Counted from the first letter of the stretch, positions 46,755-56,872 are shown. The stretch is DNA of 64,000 nucleotides from Vibrio diazotrophicus (GCF_038452265.1 NZ_CP151842.1:372001-436000); one strand, 5' to 3'. Numbers and translations: made by a program. Notes: generated by a model not told the origin, from the sequence alone.

Positions 46755-47288
46755 ATGAAAACCATCAAGCCCATCGCAAAGCTTGATTTAGCTTTTTCGA
46801 TGCTTTGCCTACAACATAGATTCAATCAGCCAGTTGCGAGGATCAGTAAAGCGGTCTCTCATACCGGAGATGGACATTTATACGCTCTATTTGGTGTTTT
46901 AGCTTGGGCGATTGGTGGTAGCCATGGCTCAAATTTCTTAGCGGCGGGGTTAGTAGCATTTGCTATCGAACTGCCTTTGTACTGGTTATTAAAAAACAGC
47001 TTCCAACGCCGACGCCCTCAAGAACTCTCACCAGTATTAACCGCTTTTATTACTCCTTCTGATCGTTATAGCTTGCCTTCAGGCCATACTGCTGCGGCAT
47101 TTGTTATGGCGACCTTGATAGGTCAGTTCTATCCAGATGGCTATGGGATTGCCTTTATGTGGGCAGCACTTATTGGCAGTGCGAGAATTTTGCTTGGCGT
47201 CCATTTTTTAACGGATGTGATTATTGGCGCCATTCTTGGTGCTAGCTGTGCAACGATTTCAATGCAGTTGTTGGAGATGAATATTTGA
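46755..47288 (+). CDS. PAP2-type membrane phosphatase
   Basis: The 177-residue membrane protein has the three PAP2 signature blocks: KNSFQRRRPQEL, SLPSGHTAAAF and SARILLGVHFLTDVIIGAILG. These supply the catalytic Lys/Arg, His and His-Asp of lipid or pyrophosphate phosphatases. The natural substrate could be undecaprenyl pyrophosphate or a phospholipid. Its stop overlaps the TTG start of the next gene, so the two are translated together. Confidence 0.88.
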   Translation: MKTIKPIAKLDLAFSMLCLQHRFNQPVARISKAVSHTGDGHLYALFGVLAWAIGGSHGSNFLAAGLVAFAIELPLYWLLKNSFQRRRPQELSPVLTAFITPSDRYSLPSGHTAAAFVMATLIGQFYPDGYGIAFMWAALIGSARILLGVHFLTDVIIGAILGASCATISMQLLEMNI

Positions 47289-48331
47289 AGATTCTGTATG
47301 GTGTTCAAGGTACCGGTAATGGTCATATTGCGCGTGCTCGGGCAATGAGTGAAGCTTTCAAAAATACCGATGCGAAAGTGGATTTCTTGTTTTCCGGTCG
47401 CGAAGCACAAAAATTTTTCTCTATGGAGAGTTTTGGTGATTACCAGATCCGTCGTGGATTAACCTTTGTGTTTGAACAAGGACGAGTAAACTATCTCCAA
47501 ACCGCGCTCAACAATAGCCCCTTACAATTAATGAATGAAATTCGCCAATTGGATTTGTCGGGTTATGAGCTGATTCTGAATGATTTTGAACCCGTGTCTG
47601 CATGGGCGGCAAAACGCCAGAAGAAGGATGTCATTGGTATCAGCCATCAAAATGCATTTCGCTATCCAGTACCGTTAAAAGGTGCAAGCTGGCTAGATAA
47701 ACAAATTATGCAGCGTTTCGCGCCAGCAAATTATAATTTAGGCCTGCATTGGTACCATTTTGATCAACCGATACTGCCTCCGATTGTTCATACCACAGTG
47801 CAAGACATGCTCAACCAAGACTTCATTTTGGTTTATCTGCCTTTTGAAGATGTTGACCAGGTGTGTGAACTGTTATTCCGCTTCGTGAACAAATCTTTCA
47901 TTTGTTATCACCCTCAGGTTATAGAGCCGGAGACGGTGGAAAACGTTGAGTTAAGACCTCTGTGCCACAGCAGTTTCCAATACCATCTCCATCGCTGTGA
48001 TGGTGTGATTGCCAATGGCGGTTTTGAGCTGCCTTCTGAAGCTCTTTCATTAGGCAAAAAACTGTTGTTGAAACCTTTGATTGGACAGTTTGAACAGCAG
48101 AGTAATGTTGCGACTTTGGAAACGCTTGGTCTGGCATCTGCGATGGACTTTCTAGACGTATCAGCGGTGAGTAAATGGCTTGATGAAAAACAGGCTGAAA
48201 GAGTTATTTACCCCAATGTAGCCCAAGCAATTGTTGAATGGATCTTGCAAGGTAATTGGTCTAATCAACAAGATTTATGTGATGGTTTATGGCAACAAGT
48301 CGATTTCCCTAGTTACGCTTCAGTAAATTAA
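47285..48331 (+). CDS. MJ1255/VC2487-type glycosyltransferase
   Basis: The 348-residue protein begins with TTG and reads MKILYGVQGTGNGHIARARA, the N-terminal part of a GT-B UDP-sugar transferase fold. The C-terminal nucleotide-binding part has CDGVIANGGFELPSEALSLG and KPLIGQFEQQSNV. It matches the conserved family known from V. cholerae as VC2487; the acceptor is unknown. Overlap with the PAP2 gene suggests a joint role in envelope lipid or glycan handling. Confidence 0.83.
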   Translation: MKILYGVQGTGNGHIARARAMSEAFKNTDAKVDFLFSGREAQKFFSMESFGDYQIRRGLTFVFEQGRVNYLQTALNNSPLQLMNEIRQLDLSGYELILNDFEPVSAWAAKRQKKDVIGISHQNAFRYPVPLKGASWLDKQIMQRFAPANYNLGLHWYHFDQPILPPIVHTTVQDMLNQDFILVYLPFEDVDQVCELLFRFVNKSFICYHPQVIEPETVENVELRPLCHSSFQYHLHRCDGVIANGGFELPSEALSLGKKLLLKPLIGQFEQQSNVATLETLGLASAMDFLDVSAVSKWLDEKQAERVIYPNVAQAIVEWILQGNWSNQQDLCDGLWQQVDFPSYASVN

Positions 48332-48731
48332 CGCCTAGTCATTAACTCCTAGCCGTTAGACATGAAAATTAAAAGTTGCAGCTTATAGGCTGCAATTTTG
48401 ATTTTCCGGTACTGAGAATCCCTGAATGATTGGATTTAAATATAGTTAATATCAATGCGTCTATTCCACATCCTCGCTTTCTGACATTGGTTTTTATCTT
48501 TTTTTATACTTGCGATAGAGCTTGATAAAGCTTGTATCTTGTAGGTTTATTCCTCTTTTTAGTATCAAAAAATCTGACTTTTCCTTAATGCTATTGCTAT
48601 TCGGCAAACGAATGAATCATAGTTGGGTCAGCTTAAAAATATCCAAGCAACCAATAATAAAAGTACAGGTTATCTATTCGCTAACGAATGTTTGATATTT
48701 GATTGGATAGATTAATTTAGAGGTATAGCGA
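48332..48731. promoter_or_regulatory. Long AT-rich region upstream of leuO
   Basis: A 400-bp gap starts with a terminator (TTGCAGC/GCTGCAA at 48376-48395). The rest is strongly AT-rich and has no gene. Such long AT-rich stretches before leuO are typical targets of H-NS and LeuO itself in enteric bacteria; this is inferred here. Confidence 0.5.
48370..48398 (+). terminator. Terminator after the glycosyltransferase gene
   Basis: AAAAGTTGCAGC, a five-base loop and GCTGCAATTTT form a hairpin 45 bases after the stop. Confidence 0.75.
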
Positions 48732-49691
48732 ATGTTAGATAAAAACGGCGGCATGGGAGCCATTTCTAGTTATCGTATGGAAAGCGTTTTACGTGGTGTC
48801 GATTTAAACCTGCTGACGGTTTTTGATGCTGTAATGCAAGAGCAAAATATTACTCGTGCAGCTCATAATCTGGGTATGTCGCAGCCTGCGGTAAGTAATG
48901 CGGTTGCTCGTCTTAAAGTAATGTTTAATGACGAACTCTTCATGCGCCAAGGTCGTGGTATTCAGCCTACTCAGCGTGCTCGTCAGTTGTTTGGTCCAAT
49001 TCGCCAAGCTCTTCAACTTATCCGTAATGAGTTACCAAGTTCTGTGTTTGCGCCAGAAACATCCAGTCGCTTATTCAAACTGGCTATTTGCAGCCCGTGT
49101 GATATTCGTTTTGCACCGAAGATCATGGAAACCATTCATGAAATTGCGCCAAGTATCCAATTGCACTTAGATGCAGAATTTGACCGCATGTTGGCGGAGC
49201 GTATGCGTTATCAAGATACTGATTTTGTTATCGACTACGCACATTTCGATGGACAGGGATTCTCAAGCACAGAGCTTTTCCAAGATGAGTTAGTGGTTGT
49301 TGCAGCAAAATCTCACCCTCGTATTCAAGGCAAAGTGACTCGCGAAGAGCTGACACAAGAGAAGCACGCTAAGCTATCAAAAATTCACGGCCAACGCAGT
49401 TTTTCAGAGCAGGCTTATCAAGAGCTATACTGCTCTTCAAGTTACGAAGGCACGAGCTTAAGCAACGTTTTGTACGTGGTTGGTCAATCTGAGCTTGTTA
49501 CTGTTGCGCCTCGCTGGATGGTAGAAAACGTGGCAAATGCAGATATGCTACAAATCCTAGACTTCCCGTTTGATAACGCGAAAATCAGCGGTTACTTAAG
49601 CTGGCATGAATCGAGTGAAAAAGACCGTGGTCACATTTGGTTACGAGACCAATTGATGATGATTTGTCGCGAAGTGATTGCCCGCAAATAA
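48732..49691 (+). CDS. leuO: LysR-type regulator LeuO
   Basis: LeuO is a LysR-type global regulator that antagonises H-NS and, in vibrios, affects stress, biofilm and virulence genes (LeuO/CalR). The N-terminal helix-turn-helix reads DLNLLTVFDAVMQEQNITRA then QPAVSNAVARLK; the effector domain follows. The 319 residues match the family. AGAGG eight bases upstream supports the start at 48732. It lies between the leu and ilvIH operons, as in E. coli. Confidence 0.93.
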   Translation: MLDKNGGMGAISSYRMESVLRGVDLNLLTVFDAVMQEQNITRAAHNLGMSQPAVSNAVARLKVMFNDELFMRQGRGIQPTQRARQLFGPIRQALQLIRNELPSSVFAPETSSRLFKLAICSPCDIRFAPKIMETIHEIAPSIQLHLDAEFDRMLAERMRYQDTDFVIDYAHFDGQGFSSTELFQDELVVVAAKSHPRIQGKVTREELTQEKHAKLSKIHGQRSFSEQAYQELYCSSSYEGTSLSNVLYVVGQSELVTVAPRWMVENVANADMLQILDFPFDNAKISGYLSWHESSEKDRGHIWLRDQLMMICREVIARK

Positions 49692-49731
49692 GACGTGATT
49701 CCACGTTAACTATTTAAAACAGGACGTTAAG

Positions 49732-49770
49732 AAAAAGCCTTGGGAAGGGAGACCAACTCAAGGCTTTTTT
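49732..49770 (+). terminator. Terminator after leuO
   Basis: AAAAAGCCTTG and CAAGGCTTTTTT pair around a purine-rich loop. Confidence 0.8.
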
Positions 49771-49888
49771 ATTGTTCGCTAAGTCTAAAATTATCCATAA
49801 GTTTGATGTTTGTCAGTTGCCTTTTGTAGTTCAATCGGTACACTTGTGCGCTCGATTAAGCTTACAGGTGTAAGCTATAGGTAGATAG

Positions 49889-51691
49889 ATGACTAATTTA
49901 GATTTTCATATCGTTAAACGTGTTCGTGAGCAAGTCTCTCACAACGGTGATCGTAGTGCCCTGAAACACAAAATAGGGGATGCATGGAAAAGCATTAGTT
50001 GGACGCAATTTGGACAGCAGATGGACGCGTTATCATTAGCGCTTCTTTCTCAACATATTGGCGTTCAGGATAAGGTTGGTATTTTCTCCAACAATATTCC
50101 TCAATGGACCATTGCGGATTTTGCAGCATTGCAATTGAGAGCAGTGACTGTCCCTATCTATCCGACCAATACCGCCGATCAATCTGCTTACATTTTACAA
50201 GATGCAGATGTCAAAATTCTCTTTGTTGGTGAGCAGCCACAATACGATATCGCTTTAGACATTTTCGAACAATGTGAACAACTTCAGCTTGTCGTAGCTA
50301 TGGACGACAGCATTGACCTGAAAGGCTTTGAACATGCCATTCGTTGGTCACAATTTATCGCGATGGGGCAAGAGTCTGATCGTGAAGAGCTGGAAACTCG
50401 CGTTGCTCAAGCCAATTTTGAAGATCTGATTACCTTAATCTATACCTCTGGTACAACCGGTCAGCCAAAAGGTGTCATGCTTGATTACCGTAATATCGGT
50501 TCACAGTTAGAGGGACACGATCAGCGTCTTAACTTAACTCAAGACGATGTTTCCTTGTGTTTCCTTCCGCTTTCTCACGTGTTTGAGCGAGCTTGGACTT
50601 TCTACGTGCTTTATAAAGGTGCGACCAACTGTTACCTGCATGATGTTTCTCACGTTCGTGAAGCATTGAGTGAAGTTCGTCCGACAGTAATGTGTGCGGT
50701 TCCTCGTTTCTACGAGAAGATTTTCTCTGCTATCCATGAAAAAGTGGCTAGAGCTTCTTTCATTCGCAAAGTGATGTTTACTTGGTCTGTGAACATGGGC
50801 GCGAAGATGGCGGTATGTCATCAAGAGCACCGTAAACCGTCTTGGTTGCTTACTCAATGCTACGGTATCGCGGATAAAGCGGTTCTGTCTAAATTGAGAG
50901 GATTATTAGGCGGGCGCATCAACTTTATGCCATGTGGTGGAGCGAAGTTAGATGAAACCATTGGCCGATTTTTCCATGCCATCGGAATCAATGTAAAACT
51001 TGGCTACGGTATGACCGAAACAACCGCGACGGTTTCTTGTTGGGATGACAAATGCTTCAATCCTGATTCTATTGGTCTGTCTATGCCTGGGGCTCAGGTT
51101 AAGATTGGCGAAAATAACGAGATTTTAGTTCGTGGTCCAATGGTGATGCGCGGCTACTACAAAATGCCGGAAGAGACGGCAAAGACATTTGATGAACACG
51201 GCTTCTTAAAAACTGGAGATGCTGGTCATATCGATGAGCATGGCAACCTGTTTATTACCGATCGCATCAAAGAACTAATGAAAACTTCAGGTGGTAAATA
51301 TATTGCTCCTCAGGTTATTGAAGGCGCGATCGGTAAAGATCACTTCATCGAACAAATTGCCGTTATTGCAGATACACGTAAATTTGTGTCGGCGCTGATT
51401 GTTCCTTGTTTTGATGCGTTAGAAGAACATGCTAAAGAGCTGAATATCAAATATCACGACCGTTTGGAACTGCTAAAAAACAGTGAAGTGTTAGAGATGT
51501 TTGAAAAACGTATTAATGAACTTCAACATGGTTTAGCGAAGTTTGAACAGGTGAAAAAATTCAAGCTGCTACCTAAAGCATTCTCTATGGATGAAGGTGA
51601 GTTAACTCCGACGCAAAAGCTGCGCCGTAAGGTGATCAACTCTCGATATCAAGATGAGATTGAAGAGATGTATCAGGAAAAGAAAAAGTAG
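49889..51691 (+). CDS. Long-chain acyl-CoA synthetase / AMP-dependent ligase
   Basis: The 600-residue enzyme belongs to the AMP-forming ligase family. The AMP-binding motif is ITLIYTSGTTGQPKGVML near residue 185, GYGMTETTATVS holds the second core motif, and LKTGDAGHIDEHGNLFITDR with DRIKELMKTSGGKYIAP forms the C-terminal part. It resembles the Vibrio/FadD15-like long-chain synthetases more than E. coli FadD. It is a single gene between leuO and ilvI with its own terminator. Confidence 0.92.
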   Translation: MTNLDFHIVKRVREQVSHNGDRSALKHKIGDAWKSISWTQFGQQMDALSLALLSQHIGVQDKVGIFSNNIPQWTIADFAALQLRAVTVPIYPTNTADQSAYILQDADVKILFVGEQPQYDIALDIFEQCEQLQLVVAMDDSIDLKGFEHAIRWSQFIAMGQESDREELETRVAQANFEDLITLIYTSGTTGQPKGVMLDYRNIGSQLEGHDQRLNLTQDDVSLCFLPLSHVFERAWTFYVLYKGATNCYLHDVSHVREALSEVRPTVMCAVPRFYEKIFSAIHEKVARASFIRKVMFTWSVNMGAKMAVCHQEHRKPSWLLTQCYGIADKAVLSKLRGLLGGRINFMPCGGAKLDETIGRFFHAIGINVKLGYGMTETTATVSCWDDKCFNPDSIGLSMPGAQVKIGENNEILVRGPMVMRGYYKMPEETAKTFDEHGFLKTGDAGHIDEHGNLFITDRIKELMKTSGGKYIAPQVIEGAIGKDHFIEQIAVIADTRKFVSALIVPCFDALEEHAKELNIKYHDRLELLKNSEVLEMFEKRINELQHGLAKFEQVKKFKLLPKAFSMDEGELTPTQKLRRKVINSRYQDEIEEMYQEKKK

Positions 51692-51730
51692 TTATTGCTA
51701 CCGTTTTTTAAACACTGACAATAAACATCG

Positions 51731-51768
51731 ATCCCCAGTGAGATTTTCTCTTACTGGGGATTTTTTTA
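51731..51768 (+). terminator. Terminator after the acyl-CoA synthetase gene
   Basis: ATCCCCAGTGAGA, a five-base loop and TCTTACTGGGGAT followed by seven T. Confidence 0.85.
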
Positions 51769-52120
51769 TATGTGGCAGAAAGAGGAGAGTAGCGCAGTTC
51801 ATTGCCCAACAGCTGTTAATATTTTGTTCCGTTTTTTATGGTCGTTATAACACTATCCTCTGTGTCGGTGCTTTGCGGTAATCGTTGATACTTGTTGAAT
51901 AAGCTTCTGCAATATATCGCCGAGATTGCATCAAATTAGTGGTTAGACCTAATGCTAAGAAAGGGTTAAAGTTGTTGCGTTACCTTAGCTTTTGTTATGA
52001 CAAAAGCGGGACATAGCTGAAAGCGGAAAGTTTTCGAATTAGGCTACGAATAAGCCCTAGACTATGTATAACCAGACCAATTAACCGACCGCGTTAATCG
52101 GATTCTGGTAAGGAGAAAAT
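51769..52120 (+). promoter_or_regulatory. Leader and promoter region of ilvIH
   Basis: About 350 bases without a supported gene precede ilvI. In enteric bacteria this region binds Lrp over several hundred bases; the AT-rich stretches here would allow the same, but specific sites were not assigned. An AAGGAG sits just before the ilvI ATG. I found no leucine- or valine-rich leader peptide. Confidence 0.45.
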
Positions 52121-53842
52121 ATGGCAATGTTATCCGGCGCAGAGATGGTCGTTCAGTCTCTGATCGAAGAAGGCGTAGAACAAATTTTTGGCTACCCAGG
52201 TGGTTCCGTTCTTGATATCTACGACGCCCTCCACGAAAAAACCGAAAAAATAAAGCATGTTCTTGTTCGTCATGAACAAGCTGCAACTCACATGGCTGAC
52301 GGCTATGCACGTGCTACGGGTAAACCGGGTGTTGTGTTAGTGTGCTCTGGCCCTGGTGCAACAAATACAGTTACTGGCATCGCAACGGCATACATGGATT
52401 CGATCCCGATGATCGTAATCTCTGGTAACGTGGCAACCAATTTGATCGGTAATGATGCTTTCCAGGAGTGTGACATCGTTGGTGTTTCTCGCCCGATCGT
52501 TAAGCACAGCTTCTTAGTGAAGAAAGCGGAAGATATTCCAGAAACGATCAAGAAAGCGTTTTACATTGCATCGACTGGCCGCCCTGGTCCAGTGGTGATC
52601 GATCTACCTAAAGATGTAATGAATCCGCAGATTAAGCTTCCATACCATTACCCAGAATCAATCAAAATGCGTTCTTATAACCCGACGACTTCAGGTCACA
52701 AAGGGCAAATCAAGAAGGCGTTAAAAGCACTATTAGAAGCGAAAAAACCAGTGCTTTACGTGGGTGGTGGTGCATCTATCGCTGGTGCTCACGAACAAGT
52801 GCAGCAGCTAGCAGAAAAACTGAATTTGCCAGTCGTTAGCACTCTTATGGGGTTAGGCGTGTTCCCTGGAACACATAAGAATGCCCTAGGTATGCTGGGT
52901 ATGCACGGTGTGTATGAAGCTAATATGGCTATGCACAATTCAGATTTGATCTTCGGTGTGGGGGTTCGTTTTGACGATCGAACTACCAACAATCTTGAGA
53001 AATATTGCCCGGATGCGAAGATCATGCACATCGATATCGATCCGTCTTCCATTTCCAAGAACGTTAAAGTTGATCTACCAATCGTAGGTTCTGCGGATCA
53101 AGTTTTGGAAACTATGTTGCAGCTTCTTGGTGAACAAGAAGGTGGCAACGATGTGGAAGCCATTGAACAATGGTGGAGCGAAATTCAAGTGTGGCGCGAT
53201 CGCAAATGTTTGTCTTACGAAACATCAAGCGAACGCATTAAGCCTCAGCAAGTGATTGAAACCTTATTTAGACTGACTAATGGTGATGCGTATGTAGCAT
53301 CAGACGTTGGCCAGCATCAGATGTTTGCAGCACTTTACTATCCGTTTAATAAACCACGTCGTTGGATCAACTCTGGCGGCTTAGGCACTATGGGCTTTGG
53401 TCTGCCAGCTGGTATGGGCGTTAAGTTTGCTATGCCACAAGAAGAAGTGGTAGTAGTAACCGGTGATGGCAGTATCCAGATGAATATTCAGGAGCTATCC
53501 ACTGCGTTGCAATACGATATTCCGGTGAAAATCATTAACCTGAATAACCGTTTTCTAGGCATGGTAAAACAGTGGCAAGACATTATTTATCAAGGGCGAC
53601 ACTCTAACTCCTACATGAGTTCAGTACCGGATTTTGCAGCTATCGCAGAAGCTTATGGTCACGTTGGTATTCGCATCAACACACCTGATGAGCTAGAAGC
53701 TGGCCTGCAAAAAGCATTGGATATGAAAGACCGATTGGTTTTTGTTGATATCAATGTAGATGAAACTGAACACGTGTACCCAATGCAAATCAAAGGCGAG
53801 GGTATGGATAAAATGTGGTTGAGCAAAACGGAGAGAACCTAA
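52121..53842 (+). CDS. ilvI: Acetolactate synthase III large subunit
   Basis: IlvI forms acetolactate and acetohydroxybutyrate in valine, leucine and isoleucine synthesis using thiamine diphosphate. The 573 residues contain the catalytic Glu in VRHEQAATHMADGYARATG and the ThDP motif TGDGSIQMNIQELSTALQYD...NNRFLGM. AAGGAG precedes the ATG. ilvH follows after one base. Confidence 0.97.
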   Translation: MAMLSGAEMVVQSLIEEGVEQIFGYPGGSVLDIYDALHEKTEKIKHVLVRHEQAATHMADGYARATGKPGVVLVCSGPGATNTVTGIATAYMDSIPMIVISGNVATNLIGNDAFQECDIVGVSRPIVKHSFLVKKAEDIPETIKKAFYIASTGRPGPVVIDLPKDVMNPQIKLPYHYPESIKMRSYNPTTSGHKGQIKKALKALLEAKKPVLYVGGGASIAGAHEQVQQLAEKLNLPVVSTLMGLGVFPGTHKNALGMLGMHGVYEANMAMHNSDLIFGVGVRFDDRTTNNLEKYCPDAKIMHIDIDPSSISKNVKVDLPIVGSADQVLETMLQLLGEQEGGNDVEAIEQWWSEIQVWRDRKCLSYETSSERIKPQQVIETLFRLTNGDAYVASDVGQHQMFAALYYPFNKPRRWINSGGLGTMGFGLPAGMGVKFAMPQEEVVVVTGDGSIQMNIQELSTALQYDIPVKIINLNNRFLGMVKQWQDIIYQGRHSNSYMSSVPDFAAIAEAYGHVGIRINTPDELEAGLQKALDMKDRLVFVDINVDETEHVYPMQIKGEGMDKMWLSKTERT

Positions 53843-53843
53843 G

Positions 53844-54338
53844 ATGAGACACATTATTTCAATATTGATGGAAAACCAACCTGGTGCTTTGTCTCGCGTT
53901 GTTGGCCTGTTCTCTCAACGTGGCTACAACATAGAGAGTTTGAACGTATCTCCAACTGATGATGGCACTTTATCTCGTTTAAACTTGACCACGACCTCTA
54001 CAGAAATGCAGCTTGAGCAGATTCAGAAACAACTGCATAAGCTGATTGATGTGCTGAAAGTTCAGGAGGTGACAGAGTGTGACCACATCGAACGTGAACT
54101 TATGCTTATTAAAGTGAAAGCGACAGGTTTCGCTCGCACAGAAGTTAACCGCACAACGGATATTTTCCGTGGTCAAATCGTCGATGTCACAGCATCTCAG
54201 TATACGGTTCAGCTTGCAGGAACCAGTGAAAAGCTTGATGCCTTTATTCAGGCAATGGCTGAAGTGACAGAGGTGGTTGAAGTCGCTCGTAGTGGCGTGG
54301 TTGGTATCGCACGTGGTGAGCGAGCATTACGTAGCTAA
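53844..54338 (+). CDS. ilvH: Acetolactate synthase III small (regulatory) subunit
   Basis: The 164-residue subunit has an N-terminal ACT domain (MRHIISILMENQPGALSRVV, GLFSQRGYNIESLNV) and a C-terminal domain ending in EVARSGVVGIARGERAL. It confers valine feedback on the enzyme. It starts one base after the ilvI stop. Confidence 0.96.
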   Translation: MRHIISILMENQPGALSRVVGLFSQRGYNIESLNVSPTDDGTLSRLNLTTTSTEMQLEQIQKQLHKLIDVLKVQEVTECDHIERELMLIKVKATGFARTEVNRTTDIFRGQIVDVTASQYTVQLAGTSEKLDAFIQAMAEVTEVVEVARSGVVGIARGERALRS

Positions 54339-54372
54339 TCCCCTCTCAATTTAGCAGCAGATCCATTAAATT

Positions 54373-54400
54373 AAAAAACCAGCCAATCGGCTGGTTTTTT
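54373..54400. terminator. Bidirectional terminator between ilvH and serA
   Basis: AAAAAACCAGCC, an AATC loop and GGCTGGTTTTTT form a 12-bp hairpin between convergent genes. Confidence 0.9.
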
Positions 54401-54457
54401 CTTTTCTATCACTTAACCACCAGTTTCAGCTGGTGGTCCGTTTTAGTCACTGAAGGA

Positions 54458-55687
54458 TTAGTGAAGGATACGTGCGCGAATAGTGCCTTCGATACCTTTT
54501 AGTTTATCCAGTGCTTCTAACGAGCGATCCGCTTCAACGTCAATAACCACATAACCGATGTTTCCGGTTGTTTGTAGGTACTGAGCAGCGATGTTGATGC
54601 CTTCTGATGCAAAAATGGTGTTAATTTGCGTCAAAATACCAGGGCGGTTTTCGTGAATGTGCAGCAGACGTGAACATTGACGATGCTCTGGTAGAGAAAC
54701 TTCAGGGAAGTTAACACTTGAAAGCGTAGAACCGTTGTCTGAGTATTTCGCTAGCTTGCCTGCAACTTCAATACCGATATTCTCTTGTGCTTCCTGAGTT
54801 GAACCACCCACGTGAGGAGTCAGAATAACGTTATCAAATTTCATCAGCGGAGATTCAAACGCTTCTTTGTTTGAACCTGGCTCTGTTGGGAATACGTCGA
54901 TAGCAGCACCTGCTAGGTGACCAGATTCCATCGCATCACATAGCGCAGGGATATCAACAACAGTGCCACGTGCTGCGTTAATGAAGATTGAACCTGGCTT
55001 CATGCGGTCAAATTCGTCTTTACCCATCATGTTCTTTGTTTCTGGTGTTTCAGGAACATGAAGAGAGATAACATCACATTTATTCAGTAGTTCGCTCATG
55101 GTGTGAATTTGAGTTGCATTACCCAGTGATAGCTTGTTTTCGATATCGTAGAAGTACACGCGCATACCTAAGTTTTCAGCGATGATACCTAGCTGAGTAC
55201 CGATGTGGCCATAACCGATGATACCTAGAGCTTTACCACGAGCTTCGTATGAGTTATCTGCGCTCTTCTTCCAAATACCACGGTGCGCAAGTGCATTCTT
55301 TTCAGGGATGCCACGTAATAGAAGTAGGATTTCACCCAGAACAAGTTCTGCAACACTACGCGTGTTTGAGAATGGCGCGTTGAACACTGGAACACCGCGC
55401 ACAGCAGCGGCATCAAGATCTACTTGGTTTGTACCAATACAGAAACAGCCAATCGCTACCAGTTTATCTGCAGCGTTAATCACTTTTTCTGTTAGGTTAG
55501 TACGGGAGCGAATACCAATGAAATGAACATCTTTGATAGCTTCAATCAATTGCTCTTCGTCTAGCGAACCCTTGTGGTATTCAATGTTGGTGTAGCCAGC
55601 AGCTTGCAGAACTTCTACCGAAGATGGGTGAAGTCCTTCAAGGAGTAGTATCTTAATTTTTTCTTTTTCCAGTGAAACTTTGGCCAT
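54458..55687 (-). CDS. serA: D-3-phosphoglycerate dehydrogenase
   Basis: SerA starts serine synthesis. The 409 residues have the Rossmann motif GIIGYGHIGTQLG, catalytic Arg in NAARGTVVDI, Glu in FPTEPGS, His in LTPHVGGST and a C-terminal ACT domain (HIHENRPGILTQINTIFASE) for serine feedback. It has the E. coli size (410) and lies next to rpiA, as in E. coli. Confidence 0.97.
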   Translation of the reverse strand: MAKVSLEKEKIKILLLEGLHPSSVEVLQAAGYTNIEYHKGSLDEEQLIEAIKDVHFIGIRSRTNLTEKVINAADKLVAIGCFCIGTNQVDLDAAAVRGVPVFNAPFSNTRSVAELVLGEILLLLRGIPEKNALAHRGIWKKSADNSYEARGKALGIIGYGHIGTQLGIIAENLGMRVYFYDIENKLSLGNATQIHTMSELLNKCDVISLHVPETPETKNMMGKDEFDRMKPGSIFINAARGTVVDIPALCDAMESGHLAGAAIDVFPTEPGSNKEAFESPLMKFDNVILTPHVGGSTQEAQENIGIEVAGKLAKYSDNGSTLSSVNFPEVSLPEHRQCSRLLHIHENRPGILTQINTIFASEGINIAAQYLQTTGNIGYVVIDVEADRSLEALDKLKGIEGTIRARILH

Positions 55688-55875
55688 TATTCTCGTCCTT
55701 AAAATGGAAAGGGAGGGCTGATGCGTGAAACATCAAGCGAACTACACAATTATTAATCTAAATTAAAAAAGCAAACGTTTTCGTTGCGTTTGTTCTGACC
55801 ATTAAGTTATCAAATTTTTTTGTGATTGGGTAAGAAAATTACGGAATAAGGAATAATTTTCTTAATGGAAAAGCA

Positions 55876-55903
55876 ACAAAAACGGCACCAGAGGTGCCGT
55901 TTG
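55876..55903 (-). terminator. Terminator after rpiA
   Basis: On the minus strand AACGGCACC, a TCT loop and GGTGCCGTT followed by TTTGTT lie 35 bases after the rpiA stop. Confidence 0.75.
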
Positions 55904-55937
55904 TAATCAAATAACGAAAATTGTTCGATTTTTAGAA

Positions 55938-56594
55938 TTATTCTTCGATTTTGGCGCCTTCAGGAGTACCTGTGATCACCACATCGGCTCCGCTAATAGC
56001 GAACAGACCGTTGGTTACAACACCTGCGATACCGTTAATTTTAGCTTCTAGGTCTTTAGCATGAGTAATGTGTAGTCCGTGAACGTCAAGAATAACGTTA
56101 CCGTTATCGGTCACAACCCCTTGACGGTAAACTGGATCGCCACCAAGTTTAACCAGTTCGCGAGCAACGTATGAACGAGCCATCGGGATTACTTCAACTG
56201 GAAGTGGGAATGTACCTAGTACATCAACGGCTTTGGTACCATCAACGATACAAACAAATTTATCTGCAATAGCGGCAACAATTTTTTCACGAGTCAGTGC
56301 AGCGCCACCACCTTTGATCATCTCACGTTGAGGGTTGATTTCATCTGCACCATCAACATAGATGTCTAGGCTCATAACATCGTTACAATCGAAGACTTCA
56401 ATGCCTAAACCTTTAAGCTTCTCAGTTGAAGCGATAGAGCTTGATACGGCACCTTTAATATCATCTTTGATTGAACCCAAAGCATCGATGAAGTGATTCA
56501 CTGTTGAACCAGTACCAACGCCGACAATGCTGCCTTTTTCTACGTATTTAAGTGCAGCCCAACCGGCAGCTTTTTTCATTTCATCTTGAGTCAT
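55938..56594 (-). CDS. rpiA: Ribose-5-phosphate isomerase A
   Basis: RpiA interconverts ribose-5-phosphate and ribulose-5-phosphate. The 218 residues contain GVGTGSTVNHFIDAL, DGADEINPQREMIKGGGAAL and EVIPMARSYVARELVKLGG. The start at 56594 (MTQDEMKKAAG) aligns with E. coli and has AGGAG six bases upstream; the ATG at 56600 is too close to that site. Confidence 0.96.
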   Translation of the reverse strand: MTQDEMKKAAGWAALKYVEKGSIVGVGTGSTVNHFIDALGSIKDDIKGAVSSSIASTEKLKGLGIEVFDCNDVMSLDIYVDGADEINPQREMIKGGGAALTREKIVAAIADKFVCIVDGTKAVDVLGTFPLPVEVIPMARSYVARELVKLGGDPVYRQGVVTDNGNVILDVHGLHITHAKDLEAKINGIAGVVTNGLFAISGADVVITGTPEGAKIEE

Positions 56595-56729
56595 GCCCAT
56601 CTCCTGAGACGATTTTTTGCGAAAACTTGATTTCTAAGTGAAAGCTGTATGTTTTATATAAACGTTAGCGTGCGCGGGATTATATACGCAAAAGATTGAG
56701 AGATGTACTTCGGTTTCTGAATAATTGAA

Positions 56730-56872
56730 GTTATCCCCTTCCTACTTGAAGCTGCAGGGCTTTATGTTTTGCTATGGGGGGTACGTTCGTTCACCCCAAT
56801 CACATAGTTATCTATGCTCATGGGGATTCACTCACTTGCCGCCTACCTTCAACTTCAAGCAGTTTGGGTATA
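56730..56872. repeat. ERIC-type intergenic repeat
   Basis: The central part, read on the minus strand, GTGAATCCCCATGAGCATAG followed by GATTGGGGTGAACGA, matches the ERIC core known from enterobacteria and vibrios. The outer arms (CTGCTTGAAGTTGAAGGTAG and CTGCAGCTTCAAGTAGG) pair as a long imperfect palindrome. It fills the gap between rpiA and the cyclo-ligase gene. ERICs are non-autonomous repeats that can change RNA stability. Confidence 0.85.
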
